From: a bacterium
Lineage (GTDB): Bacteria; Arandabacterota; Arandabacteria; Arandabacterales; Arandabacteraceae
Reading direction: 5' to 3'
Length of the DNA: 63,770 nucleotides
NCBI GenBank assembly: GCA_025774845.1
Contig: JALGZP010000032.1
Coordinates: 17,283-81,052 of the forward strand
In this document: one piece after another, positions 16,163 through 24,313 of the stretch
How positions within the stretch are numbered: the stretch's first letter is position 1
Layout of the letters: the number at the start of each line of letters is the position of its first letter
Notes under the pieces: generated by a model
Told to the model about the DNA's origin: nothing
Seen by the model: only the letters and a program-made list of their open reading frames with translations
Databases searched by the model: none
Position numbers and translations under genes: made by a program

Positions 16163-17215
16163 TTGGGTGTATGCTTAAAGCGAATAGCCGTAGTAAGTGA
16201 AAACCTCTCCCTGCCTCTCGATGAGGGCTTCAAGAAGGCTTCCGTGGCGCTTGCCACCGCGCTCTCAGGGCTCGGCTTGAGGATTACCCTGTTCACACCT
16301 GATGCTCCCGGCCTACCGGTTCCCACCGAGCCGCTTCCCCTCAACAAGCTCCTTACCAGCTCGTCATTCTCGCGGAATCTGAGGCACAGTAAGCCTGATG
16401 TGATTCTTTATATACCACAGTCAGCGGCAACACCGATGAGTCTTATCCGTACCAGTTGTCTTCGCAGACTGGGCGGCGGGATACCGGTTGTCATGTTGTC
16501 GCTTCAGCGTCGAACGTACTCGCCGCTTGTCCGGCCATTCTTAAGATCGCTGGCACCGGATCTTACCCTCGCCCTCTCATCAGGGACCGTCACTATCCTG
16601 GAGGAGGCCGGGATCAAGGCACGGCGTATCCCGCTCGGGGTCGATACCGGTATCTTCAGACCGCCGGCCGCGGGAGAGAAAACGGCGCTCCGGGAGAAAC
16701 ACGGGATCGGCACCGGCAACATACTCCTCCACGTGGGTCACTTATCGGCCAGACGAAACCTCGGACTACTCAAGCGTATAGTTGCGGACGGGTGGAACCT
16801 CGTGATCGTATCCAGCACGAGTACCGAACAGGACCCCGGGATCGCACAGGAGCTAAAGGATGGTTCAATCCTGGTCATCGACAGGTATATCGAGAGCATA
16901 GATGAGATCTTCAGGCTTGCCGATGCCTACATATTCCCCACGTTTGCAGAGATGGGGGCCATTGAGATACCGCTTTCCGTCCTCGAGGCGATGGCCACGA
17001 ATCTGCCCGTTGTGACAACCGGCTTCGGTGGGATACCGGATCTCTTCAGTGAGGGCAAAGGACTCTACATATGCTCCTCCGAGGCCGAACTTACTGAAAA
17101 GACACGGATGGCGCTCGGTGTCGAGAGCGCATCGACAAGGGAACTTGTGCTCGGTCTCGGGTGGGACAAGGTCGCCGGCACTGTTATCGAAACCATAGAG
17201 TCGGAGATTGCATGA
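16163..17215 (+). CDS. GT4-like glycosyltransferase
   Basis: A 350-residue GT-B fold enzyme. The N-terminal domain starts KRIAVVSENLSLPLDEG with a FKKASVALATALSGLG helix. The C-terminal nucleotide-sugar domain has LLHVGHLSARRNL (about 186-198) and the donor-site region EMGAIEIPLSVLEAMATNLP (about 272-291), whose spaced Glu residues correspond to the EX7E element of family 4. It would transfer a sugar from a nucleotide or polyprenyl donor in the cytoplasm. The first codon appears to be TTG (16163) with GGGGGT upstream. It is the first gene of a three-gene operon joined by ATGA/TTGA overlaps to a TMK-like kinase and an AP-superfamily protein, which hints at glycolipid or surface-glycan work. 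Confidence 0.85.
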   Translation: MGVCLKRIAVVSENLSLPLDEGFKKASVALATALSGLGLRITLFTPDAPGLPVPTEPLPLNKLLTSSSFSRNLRHSKPDVILYIPQSAATPMSLIRTSCLRRLGGGIPVVMLSLQRRTYSPLVRPFLRSLAPDLTLALSSGTVTILEEAGIKARRIPLGVDTGIFRPPAAGEKTALREKHGIGTGNILLHVGHLSARRNLGLLKRIVADGWNLVIVSSTSTEQDPGIAQELKDGSILVIDRYIESIDEIFRLADAYIFPTFAEMGAIEIPLSVLEAMATNLPVVTTGFGGIPDLFSEGKGLYICSSEAELTEKTRMALGVESASTRELVLGLGWDKVAGTVIETIESEIA

Positions 17216-17895
17216 AACGGCAACTCGTGGTCCTCATGGGTCTTGATGGAAGCGGTAAGACAACCCAGGCGGAGCGTGTGTCCGAGTACCTGAACGCGAG
17301 AGGCATACCCTCCGAAGTCGTGTGGATGCGTGGTGAGTCCTACCTGACAGCTCCGATTCTGAAGATAGGCAAGGCCCTGCTCCGCGCCCCGAAGGAAACC
17401 AAGCGGGGTGACGGAGTCCATGCCGGCGGAGACTACGAGAAATACGTAAGTTCCAAACAGTCACTATTTAAAAACAGCCTGCTCCGGGCCGTCTGGCGGA
17501 CACTCACCGTCATAGACCTCTACCTGAGCGTCAGGTTCGCCTTCGCGAAACTTGCGGGTGATACGCGGGTGATCGTGCTCGACAGGTATGTTTACGATAC
17601 ATTCATCGATATAGATTCGGCCTTCGACGGAAAGGGGACCGAACTCGACCGGCTGCTTGCCTCCCCCCTTCTACGCTTGTTTCCGCGGCCGCTGAAGGTC
17701 ATACTGATCGAGATCTCACCCGAGGAAGCCATGCAGCGCAAGGATGACATCCCGTCCATCCAGTATCTTAAGGAGCGGCACGGGCTTTACGACCGGGTCG
17801 CCAAAGCGGTCGGGGCTGTGAGAATCGATGGGACAGAAGCGATTGAGCAGGTAAATTCGAGATTGACGAGCGAAATCGAAGGAGCGTTACGTTGA
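17212..17895 (+). CDS. Thymidylate kinase-like P-loop kinase
   Basis: A 227-residue nucleoside-monophosphate-kinase-fold protein: P-loop GLDGSGKTTQ (residues 10-19) and the DRYVYD motif (about 123-128) typical of TMK-like enzymes. The LID region is short and basic. It need not be the housekeeping dTMP kinase: it is inserted, with ATGA and TTGA overlaps, between a glycosyltransferase and an AP-type phosphodiesterase, and homologues in such settings are thought to phosphorylate other substrates. The start ATG at 17212 overlaps the stop of the glycosyltransferase gene. Confidence 0.8.
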   Translation: MKRQLVVLMGLDGSGKTTQAERVSEYLNARGIPSEVVWMRGESYLTAPILKIGKALLRAPKETKRGDGVHAGGDYEKYVSSKQSLFKNSLLRAVWRTLTVIDLYLSVRFAFAKLAGDTRVIVLDRYVYDTFIDIDSAFDGKGTELDRLLASPLLRLFPRPLKVILIEISPEEAMQRKDDIPSIQYLKERHGLYDRVAKAVGAVRIDGTEAIEQVNSRLTSEIEGALR

Positions 17896-19370
17896 GCAAG
17901 ATCGTGGTACTCGGTATAGACGCACTCGACGCGGTCTTACTTGAGAGGTGGAAAGACGATCTTCCGAACTTCCGGAAGATAATGGATGAAGGCTATTCGG
18001 CACCGCTTGAATCGACGATGCCGCCGGATTCCATCCCAGCGTGGGTGACGATCTACACCGGCATGCAGCCCTGGCAGCATGGCGTGGTGGATTCGATGGA
18101 TTACCTCGATATAAAAGGCGGTACCCGCGCCCTTGATACCGGGATACTGATCGGCAAGACCTTCTGGGACGTCGCAAGTGAGGCCGGCAAGCGAGTCTGT
18201 GTGATTAATCCCTTGCTGGCCTACCCTGTCTGGCCGGTCAACGGGATCATGGTAAACGGACCTGTTTTCATAACCGGCGAGGCCCAGTCTCACCCGCCCG
18301 GGATAATCGGTAAGTTCGATATTCCAGAGCTCGGCGGGATGGCGGATTTCCCCGGCAAGAAGGATCTGGCAGGCTTCCTTGAGCGAACCGAGCAGGTCAC
18401 GCGCGACCAGGCAAGGTTCGGTCTCGAGTTGATGGCGCTCGAGGAGTGGGATGTCTTTTTCTTATGCTTCCTGACACTCGACCGGGTCATGCACTTCCTC
18501 TGGCGCTACACAGACCCGGACGATCCGACTTACCCTGGACCTAATCCTCTTGAGGAGTCGATAAAGGATTTCTTCCTCATGTTCGACTCCGTGGTCGGTG
18601 ACTTCATTGACCGCCTCTCACCCGAGCAGGCACTCCTCATAGTGAGTGACCACGGCCACGGGATGAGACCGGTCAAGGCCTTCTACGTAAACGAGATCCT
18701 CCGCAAAGAAGGTTTGCTCAGGACCCGTAGCGGCGGCGTACCCGGTGTCAATCCGGTGGCCCTCATCGAGAAAGCCAAGAACGCTTTCTTAAGAATCATG
18801 CAGCGGCTCGATCTCGAAGACCAGGTCTACCGGATTGCATCGCTGATCCCCAAGGAAAAGAGGAAGCAACTCAAGTCATCATCCTACGCAGTCGACTCGG
18901 GTGCGAGCAAGGCATGGGTTTCGGAAGTCGGTGGCGGCACATCGTTCGGTGGGATCGAAATCAACAGGGCGCTCCTCGGGTCAGACCGCAAAGCCTATGA
19001 GACTCTCAGGGATCGCCTGATCGATCTCATCAGGTCGGAGGCGGATGAGGATGGGACAGTTGTCGCCAGGTGGGTAAAGCGACGGGAAGAGGTCTTCACG
19101 GGTCGAAACATCGAGAAGTATCCCGATGTCCTCTTTGATCTCCGCGAGGAGTACGGTGTTGACCGCACGGTCTTCTGCGGGACCTTCGGCATGAGTTCCA
19201 CCCACAAGAAGGTCTCGGGCGGTCACTCCAGGTATGGAACGCTCATGCTTTACCGGGGGGCTTCCACTCCGGCGGACACCAGGCCGCATATCTCCTCGGT
19301 CTTCGATCTCATAAGGCAGAACGTGGGGCTTCCGGATGATCCCGGTACAAAAGATTCGGGAACCCCATGA
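17892..19370 (+). CDS. AP-superfamily phosphodiesterase/phosphomutase-like protein (COG3379 type)
   Basis: A 492-residue cytoplasmic-looking AP-superfamily enzyme (no signal peptide). It begins SKIVVLGIDALDAVLLERW, with Asp in GIDALD as first metal ligand. The nucleophile region is MPPDSIPAWVTIYTGMQP, the middle has DRVMHFLWRYTDPD, and the metal site VSDHGHGM lies near 252-259. It is closely patterned on the proteins at 21382 and 26898. TTG at 17892 overlaps the preceding stop (TTGA). Family members are annotated as nucleotide pyrophosphatases or phosphomutases, but few have known substrates. The stop codon lies in the loop of a 10-bp hairpin. Confidence 0.85.
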   Translation: MSKIVVLGIDALDAVLLERWKDDLPNFRKIMDEGYSAPLESTMPPDSIPAWVTIYTGMQPWQHGVVDSMDYLDIKGGTRALDTGILIGKTFWDVASEAGKRVCVINPLLAYPVWPVNGIMVNGPVFITGEAQSHPPGIIGKFDIPELGGMADFPGKKDLAGFLERTEQVTRDQARFGLELMALEEWDVFFLCFLTLDRVMHFLWRYTDPDDPTYPGPNPLEESIKDFFLMFDSVVGDFIDRLSPEQALLIVSDHGHGMRPVKAFYVNEILRKEGLLRTRSGGVPGVNPVALIEKAKNAFLRIMQRLDLEDQVYRIASLIPKEKRKQLKSSSYAVDSGASKAWVSEVGGGTSFGGIEINRALLGSDRKAYETLRDRLIDLIRSEADEDGTVVARWVKRREEVFTGRNIEKYPDVLFDLREEYGVDRTVFCGTFGMSSTHKKVSGGHSRYGTLMLYRGASTPADTRPHISSVFDLIRQNVGLPDDPGTKDSGTP

Positions 19371-19380
19371 GGGGTTCCCG
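19357..19380. terminator. Ten-bp perfect hairpin between convergent genes
   Basis: CGGGAACCCC, a 4-nt ATGA loop and GGGGTTCCCG. It sits at the junction of a plus-strand gene (17892-19370, whose TGA is in the loop) and a minus-strand gene ending at 19413. There is no U-run, so it may act as a bidirectional 3' end stabiliser or a factor-dependent stop. Confidence 0.55.
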
Positions 19381-19412
19381 CTGGCACTGAGTTACTTCAC
19401 TGCGACGTACTA

Positions 19413-19805
19413 CTAATCGTTGTATCCGAAATCGTCGAGGCTCGGCTGGCGAGGCGGGGTGCTCCTATCTCTAACGAGGTATCGTTTGGTCCGGGCCAGA
19501 TCGGGCTCCTCCTCGGGGTTTACCCGTGCACTCGAGGGGACCCAGGTCCAGCCTGCAACATCGTCGTAGACTTCGGCGTAGAGATAGTTCCACTTCCCAT
19601 CCCCGTCCGTATCGAAGCGAAGTTCCCTGTACCAGGACCTGTCCGACCAGGATAAGCTGTCCTCAGGGACCCATGCGCCACCAGCCAGAAGATAGGATGC
19701 TTCGACCTCTTCCCTGCCTAAGAGGCTGCTCACACTGACAGCCCTGTGAGCACATCCGGGGAGGGCGACGATCAGTACGAGCACAGCGGTCAAAGTCAAG
19801 CGCAT
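19413..19805 (-). CDS. Small lipoprotein of unknown function
   Basis: A 130-residue protein with a signal sequence MRLTLTAVLVLIVALPGC, a lipobox ending at Cys18. The mature part is acidic and Trp-rich (SWSDRSWYRELRFDTDGDGKW, with a calcium-loop-like DTDGDGKW at about residues 69-76). I start it at ATG 19805, which has AAGGAAG upstream, not at an in-frame codon 33 nt earlier. No family is recognised. It converges with the AP-phosphodiesterase gene. Confidence 0.65.
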   Translation of the reverse strand: MRLTLTAVLVLIVALPGCAHRAVSVSSLLGREEVEASYLLAGGAWVPEDSLSWSDRSWYRELRFDTDGDGKWNYLYAEVYDDVAGWTWVPSSARVNPEEEPDLARTKRYLVRDRSTPPRQPSLDDFGYND

Positions 19806-20213
19806 GGTACACTTCCTTAGGGCACCGGCGAGGGCCAATCCTACAAACAGACTCCGGCGGGGGCATCTGTCTAAGTTTCAATTACCTAAGATTAGCAGGT
19901 TCCGTGCCACGTGCACCGTTTGCAGGTCCCCACACCGGAAGTGGCAACGTGTTGAACTCAAAAGGATTAGCCTCATGCGGGTACGGGTACCCGGCCGGCG
20001 AGGGACCGCGTACCGGTACCAAATGGGTCAATCCTCCGACCGGTTGGGTCTATTGGCCCAGCCTGCCGGTAGGCGTCACTCCCCGGGTAAACGCAACATG
20101 CCGTAATTGTGTTGCGGAACCCGACTTAAGTGGGTATAATGACTGAGTATATCTGTACCGATAGCCAGAAGAGAGTATTCCCAGAAGAACAGGAACAGGA
20201 GGTAGTCACAGTC
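19806..20213. other. 408-bp gap between divergent genes, containing the sat promoter
   Basis: Between the lipoprotein start and the chosen sat start. It contains a TATAAT box at 20135-20140 with TTGCGG 17 bp upstream, and small inverted repeats such as GCCTGCCGGTAGGC. An 80-codon open frame at 19904-20146 has no ribosome-binding site and no recognisable family, and I do not call it. No RNA gene was recognised. Confidence 0.5.
20112..20140 (+). promoter_or_regulatory. Probable promoter of the sat-AP-cysC operon
   Basis: TTGCGG (20112-20117), 17-bp spacer, perfect TATAAT (20135-20140). Transcription would begin near 20147, leaving a 5' UTR of about 67 nt to the ATG at 20214. Confidence 0.5.
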
Positions 20214-21365
20214 ATGGTCAAACCGCATGGTGGCAAACTTATAGACAGGTCCCTCTCGGGCAAAGACCTCGAGAACGCCCTGGCGGCAATCGCCGGTATG
20301 AAGAGCATAACGATCAGCAAGGAAAGTGTGACCGATGTCAAGAACATCTGCCACGGAAGGTATAGCCCCCTAGAGGGTTTCATATGCCAGAACGATCTCA
20401 AGCCTATTCTTGAGAACATGCGGCTTGCGAACGGGACCGTCTGGACCATACCGATCCTTCTTGATGTCTCCGAGGAGGAAGCGGGAGGTCTGACCGAGGG
20501 GGAAGATGTATGCCTCAAGAGTGAGGACGGCACCCCCGTCGCGATTCTTCATCTCAGGGAGAAGTATACCTATCCCAAGGACAAGATCGCCAAGGCCGTG
20601 TACGGGACCGACGACCTGGCCCACCCCGGCGTTGCGTCTACCATGGAGATGAAAGACGTCTTCCTCGGCGGAGATCTCGACCTTGTTGACATCTCACGTG
20701 AGCCGTTTCCGGAGTACAACCTCTATCCGGCCGAGACACGCGAGCTCTTCGAGAAGAAGGGCTGGAAGACAGTTGCCGCTTTCCAGACAAGAAACGCGCC
20801 CCATCTGGGCCACGAGAACATGCAAAAGACCGTCCTCGCACTGGTTGACGGTCTCCTTATTCATCCCGTCATAGGCAAGAAGAAAAAGGGAGATTTCAAG
20901 GACGCTGTGATTCTCAAGGGCTATGACGCCCTGATCAAGAACTATTTCCCCGAGGAACGTGTCGCCCTGACCATCCTCCCCATGCAGATGAGATATGCCG
21001 GTCCGCGTGAAGCAGTACATCACGCCATAATCAGGAAGAATCACGGCTGCACGCACCTGATCGTGGGAAGAGACCACGCCGGCGTCGGCAATTACTACGC
21101 TCCCGAGGCGGCGATTGAGATCTTTGATGAGCTCGATGATCTTGATATTCGCCCTATCACCATACGAGGTGACTTCTTCTACTGCAAGACATGCGCCCGG
21201 CTTGAGAGCGAGCGCACATGTCCCCACGGCGACGACGTTAAGATGAAGTTCTCTGGAACCGTCGTGAGGAAGCTGCTGGTAGAGGGTGGTACACCCCCGC
21301 CGGAGATGATACGACCTGAGGTGTTCCAGGCTCAGAAGGATTTCGACAATCCCTTTATCGAGTAG
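20214..21365 (+). CDS. sat: Sulfate adenylyltransferase (ATP sulfurylase)
   Basis: Makes adenylyl sulfate (APS) from ATP and sulfate. The 383 residues match the single-chain bacterial/archaeal type: N-terminal PUA-like part starting VKPHGGKLIDR, then the catalytic QTRNAPHLGH (191-200) with both His of the HxxH motif, and GRDHAGVG (285-292). A C-terminal Cys set (FFYCKTCARLESERTCPHG) is like the zinc site of Thermus ATP sulfurylase. I prefer ATG 20214 (AGGAGG upstream, standard family start) over GTG 20130, because a TATAAT box lies inside the longer frame. It is followed after 16 nt by an AP-type gene and then cysC, so the operon makes PAPS rather than running dissimilatory sulfate reduction. 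Confidence 0.95.
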   Translation: MVKPHGGKLIDRSLSGKDLENALAAIAGMKSITISKESVTDVKNICHGRYSPLEGFICQNDLKPILENMRLANGTVWTIPILLDVSEEEAGGLTEGEDVCLKSEDGTPVAILHLREKYTYPKDKIAKAVYGTDDLAHPGVASTMEMKDVFLGGDLDLVDISREPFPEYNLYPAETRELFEKKGWKTVAAFQTRNAPHLGHENMQKTVLALVDGLLIHPVIGKKKKGDFKDAVILKGYDALIKNYFPEERVALTILPMQMRYAGPREAVHHAIIRKNHGCTHLIVGRDHAGVGNYYAPEAAIEIFDELDDLDIRPITIRGDFFYCKTCARLESERTCPHGDDVKMKFSGTVVRKLLVEGGTPPPEMIRPEVFQAQKDFDNPFIE

Positions 21366-21381
21366 TAGCAAGGAGAGGTGA

Positions 21382-22773
21382 ATGGGACCGAAGAGGAAAG
21401 TACTTATAATCGGGCTGGATTGTGCGGCACCCGATCTGGTTTTCGACAAGTGGCTCGACGATCTGCCCAACATCAAGCGTATGGTCGAGGGTGGGGTCTG
21501 GGGACCGCTTAAGAGCACGATACCGCCGATCACAATCCCCGCCTGGCAGTGTATGGTTACGAGCAAGAACCCGGGACAGCTGGGTATCTTCGGCTTCAGG
21601 AACCGCAGCGAATACTCCTACGATAACTTCTGGATAGCCAACTCCACTGCCATAAAGGAGCCGACACTCTGGGATGTTGTCGGGCGTGAAGGTTACAAGG
21701 TGGGTATGGTCGGTGTACCCCAGACGTATCCGCCGAGACCGGTTAACGGCTTCATGGTAACCGACTGGCTTGCACCGGATACCAACTCCGACTACACGTT
21801 TCCCGAGTACATAAAGGACGAAGTCAAGATGGCGGTCGGCGATTACATGCTCGACTGCGAGAAGTTTAGAACAGAGAACAAGGATGAGCTCCTTGAGGAA
21901 ATCTACGAGATGACCGAGAAGCGCTTCGATCTCGTAAAGCATTTCCTAACGGCCGAGCCCTGGCACTTCTTCATGTTCGTCGAGATAGGTCTCGACAGGA
22001 TACACCATGGTTTCTGGAAGTTCTTCGACAAGACCCACCGCAAGTATGAGGCAGGTAACAAGTATGAGAACGCCATACTTGAGTACCACAAGTACCTCGA
22101 CAAGCGAATCGGCGATCTGCTTGAGGTTCTTGATGAGGACACAACGGTACTGGTCGTATCCGACCACGGTTCGAAGAAGATGGAAGGTGCGATAAACGTC
22201 AACGACTGGCTGATCCAGGAAGGCCTGATGACCCTTAAGTCTAAACCCGAGGGTCTGGTCAAACTCGAAAAGGCCGACATAGACTGGGAAAAGACCAAGG
22301 CATGGGGTCTGGGTGGCTACTACTGCCGGCTCTTCCTCAATGTCAAGGGCCGCGAGAAGCAGGGGGCGATCGATCCCACCGATTATGAGAAGGCAAGGGA
22401 TGAGATCGCCGAGAAGCTGAGAGGCATCACGGATGAAAACGGCAAGAACATCGGGACCCGGGTGATCAAACCCCAGGAAGCATACACCGGACCCAACCTG
22501 GACCAGGCACCCGATCTGATCGTCTACTTCGGAGACCTCTACTGGCGATCGACCGGTACGATAGGCCACGACTCGATCCACTCCTTTGAGACCGAGGTCG
22601 GCCCCGATGATGCTGTACATGCCGAGCACGGGATCTTTGTCCTGTGGGATCCGAAAGTCAAGCGCGGCAAGAAACTGGAGAATCTTGAGATCTACGATGT
22701 GGCACCGACCGTACTCGATGTGATGGGTATCGACGTGCCGGAAGATATGGAAGGCAAAGTCATACAACTCTGA
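21382..22773 (+). CDS. AP-superfamily phosphodiesterase/phosphomutase-like protein within a PAPS operon
   Basis: A 463-residue COG3379-type protein. Metal-ligand start KVLIIGLDCAAPDLV, nucleophile region IPPITIPAWQCMVTSKNPG (Thr the likely nucleophile), DRIHHGFWKFFD in the middle and VSDHGSKKM as second metal segment. The C-terminus carries the DVAPTVLDVMGIDVPEDMEG motif that closes the fold in this family. No signal peptide, so cytoplasmic. It lies between sat and cysC with short gaps (16 and 14 nt), which makes a role with APS, PAPS, PAP or a sulfated/phosphorylated intermediate worth testing, though nothing in the sequence fixes the substrate. Confidence 0.87.
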   Translation: MGPKRKVLIIGLDCAAPDLVFDKWLDDLPNIKRMVEGGVWGPLKSTIPPITIPAWQCMVTSKNPGQLGIFGFRNRSEYSYDNFWIANSTAIKEPTLWDVVGREGYKVGMVGVPQTYPPRPVNGFMVTDWLAPDTNSDYTFPEYIKDEVKMAVGDYMLDCEKFRTENKDELLEEIYEMTEKRFDLVKHFLTAEPWHFFMFVEIGLDRIHHGFWKFFDKTHRKYEAGNKYENAILEYHKYLDKRIGDLLEVLDEDTTVLVVSDHGSKKMEGAINVNDWLIQEGLMTLKSKPEGLVKLEKADIDWEKTKAWGLGGYYCRLFLNVKGREKQGAIDPTDYEKARDEIAEKLRGITDENGKNIGTRVIKPQEAYTGPNLDQAPDLIVYFGDLYWRSTGTIGHDSIHSFETEVGPDDAVHAEHGIFVLWDPKVKRGKKLENLEIYDVAPTVLDVMGIDVPEDMEGKVIQL

Positions 22774-22787
22774 GAAGGGGGAGTAGG

Positions 22788-23399
22788 ATGGATAAGGGAA
22801 CATTCTTGTGGTTTACGGGAGTCCCGTCTTCGGGCAAATCGACCATCGGGAAGGCAGTCGAGAAGGTCCTGAGGGATCGGGGTATCCTGGTTGAGAACAT
22901 GGATGCGGACGAGATAAGGGCCAACCTGAGTCCCGACCTGGGCTTCACCGCCAAGGACAGGGATACCAATACCAAGCGCCTTGCCTTTATGGGTAAGATG
23001 CTCACCCGTAACGGTGTCTGCACGATCGTTGCTGCCGTATCCCCCTTAAGGGCCCATCGTGACAGGGCCAGGGGCATGGTTGACCGGTTCGTGGAGATCC
23101 ATGTTAAGGCATCGCTGGATACGTGCAAGAGCCGCGACCCGAAGGGACTTTATAAGCGCGCCGAACGCGGTGAGATCGCCGATATCGCAGGCTGGCACAT
23201 GCCATACGAGGAGCCCGAAAAGGCCGAGGTCGTCTGCGAGACAGACACCGAGGACATCGACACCTGTGTCAACAAGGTCCTCCTCACCATGGAGACCCTG
23301 GGTTACATCCCCAAGGGCGAGGGTGGTGGAAAAACGGCCTCGACTGAAGACGAGGAAAAGATCAAGGAACGCCTGAGAGGCTTAGGCTACATAGAATAA
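22788..23399 (+). CDS. cysC: Adenylyl-sulfate kinase
   Basis: Phosphorylates APS to PAPS with ATP. The 203 residues include the P-loop GVPSSGKST (11-19), the DADEIRANLSPDLGF segment (about 43-57) and the KDRDTNTKRLAF region for APS binding. The conserved FVEIHVKASLDTCKSRDPKG and LYKRAERGEI motifs follow. ATG at 22788 has GGGGGAG upstream. Past the normal end (GYIPKG, about residue 175) there is an extra tail of about 28 residues ending EEKIKERLRGLGYIE, which is not part of the usual kinase. A palindromic repeat follows 38 bp downstream and may end the transcript. Confidence 0.95.
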   Translation: MDKGTFLWFTGVPSSGKSTIGKAVEKVLRDRGILVENMDADEIRANLSPDLGFTAKDRDTNTKRLAFMGKMLTRNGVCTIVAAVSPLRAHRDRARGMVDRFVEIHVKASLDTCKSRDPKGLYKRAERGEIADIAGWHMPYEEPEKAEVVCETDTEDIDTCVNKVLLTMETLGYIPKGEGGGKTASTEDEEKIKERLRGLGYIE

Positions 23400-23437
23400 G
23401 ACCCCAACCGGGGTAAGGTTATAGAGAAACAGTATTT

Positions 23438-23500
23438 GGGGTCAGAGCTCGAAAATTGCGCGCGATGAAATCGGCGACGCAATTTTCGAGCTCTGACCCC
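23438..23500. repeat. Palindromic dispersed repeat, copy 2 (23-bp arms)
   Basis: Perfect 23-bp arms (23438-23460 and 23478-23500) with the same GGGGTCAGAGCTCGAAAATT sequence as copy 1 but a different centre, which again can fold (CGAT/ATCG around GAA). It lies between the ends of the convergent cysC and outer-membrane protein genes, where it could act as a bidirectional transcript end. Confidence 0.85.
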
Positions 23501-23526
23501 TTTAGAATTGCATGACCCCATTGTGG

Positions 23527-24132
23527 CTACTTGAAGTTGCTTATTCCGATAAGGATCTGCGACCGCATGTCGGTTAGATCGCGGCTGTACATACCGAAGT
23601 AGGTGTCCGCGTCACCCGTGACCTTGGAAGCACGGAAGCCGCACCAGATGGTCCAGGAGTCGGTCACCCAGTAGTCGAGTGAGAACTCACCGAAGTACCC
23701 GAACTTGCTCTCCGTCTCTTCCTTCATAGAGTCTTCCCATTCGGCCTTGGGCAGAGACGCTAAGCCCGCGCCGGCCGCCACGTAGGGCGTTATCTTGCCA
23801 CCGGCCAGAACGACGGGCAGATAGATCTTCACTAACCCGCCGAACTTGTAGTGCCAGGCCGATTCGAACGTACATGTCTCCTCACCTGTCCCGCCCGGGC
23901 TTGCGTAGACAACATCCCTGTCTCCCGTTTTCTGGATTTCGAAGAACGGCCCGATGCCGACCATCGGCGAGATGTAGTAAACCATGTACGTGTTCGCGTC
24001 AAGCTCCCACGGCTCGGGTGAGAGATGGAACATCCCCCCGAGAGACTTCTCCCAGGTTCCGGGACCGATGCCTGCAAGAACCGGTGTTGCCAGGGCAAGG
24101 ACCACGACTCCTGCCAGGAACGCTTTCCTCAT
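23527..24132 (-). CDS. Small outer-membrane beta-barrel protein
   Basis: A 201-residue exported protein: signal peptide MRKAFLAGVVVLALATPVLA, then alternating aromatic/polar strands (MVYYISPMVGIGPFFEI, WHYKFGGLVKIYLPVV, TPYVAAGAGLASLP, GYFGEFSLDYWVTDSWTIW) typical of an OmpA/OmpW-sized 8-strand barrel. It ends in ILIGISNFK with an aromatic near the C-terminus, as expected for barrel assembly. ATG at 24132 has GGAGGAG upstream. No ligand or partner is evident. Confidence 0.72.
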   Translation of the reverse strand: MRKAFLAGVVVLALATPVLAGIGPGTWEKSLGGMFHLSPEPWELDANTYMVYYISPMVGIGPFFEIQKTGDRDVVYASPGGTGEETCTFESAWHYKFGGLVKIYLPVVLAGGKITPYVAAGAGLASLPKAEWEDSMKEETESKFGYFGEFSLDYWVTDSWTIWCGFRASKVTGDADTYFGMYSRDLTDMRSQILIGISNFK

Positions 24133-24313
24133 GATGTCTCCTCCTTCCCAAGTGCAGTTCCTAACCTGGTCTCCCCGGATCTCGCGAAGACCCCACCCTA
24201 ATCATGCCTAATGCGTTCTGAATACCAGTGAGGAGGGTAAACGTCAAGCTGGAAATCGCGAAGCGAGGCGATGCGGCTTCGCTACAGTGCAGGCGTCAGT
24301 TGATCTGACTGGC

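Noticed and set aside
17212-17895. Housekeeping thymidylate kinase (tmk)
   Set aside because: The P-loop and DR motif fit, but the operon position between a glycosyltransferase and an AP-type protein makes the housekeeping role uncertain, so no gene symbol was given.
19904-20146. 80-codon plus-strand frame in the gap before sat, with Trp/Gly-rich content
   Set aside because: No Shine-Dalgarno, no family, and it runs through the sat promoter; composition alone is not enough to call it.
20214-23399. Dissimilatory sulfate-reduction locus
   Set aside because: cysC follows sat, and there are no aprAB, dsrAB or qmo genes; the pair indicates PAPS formation.
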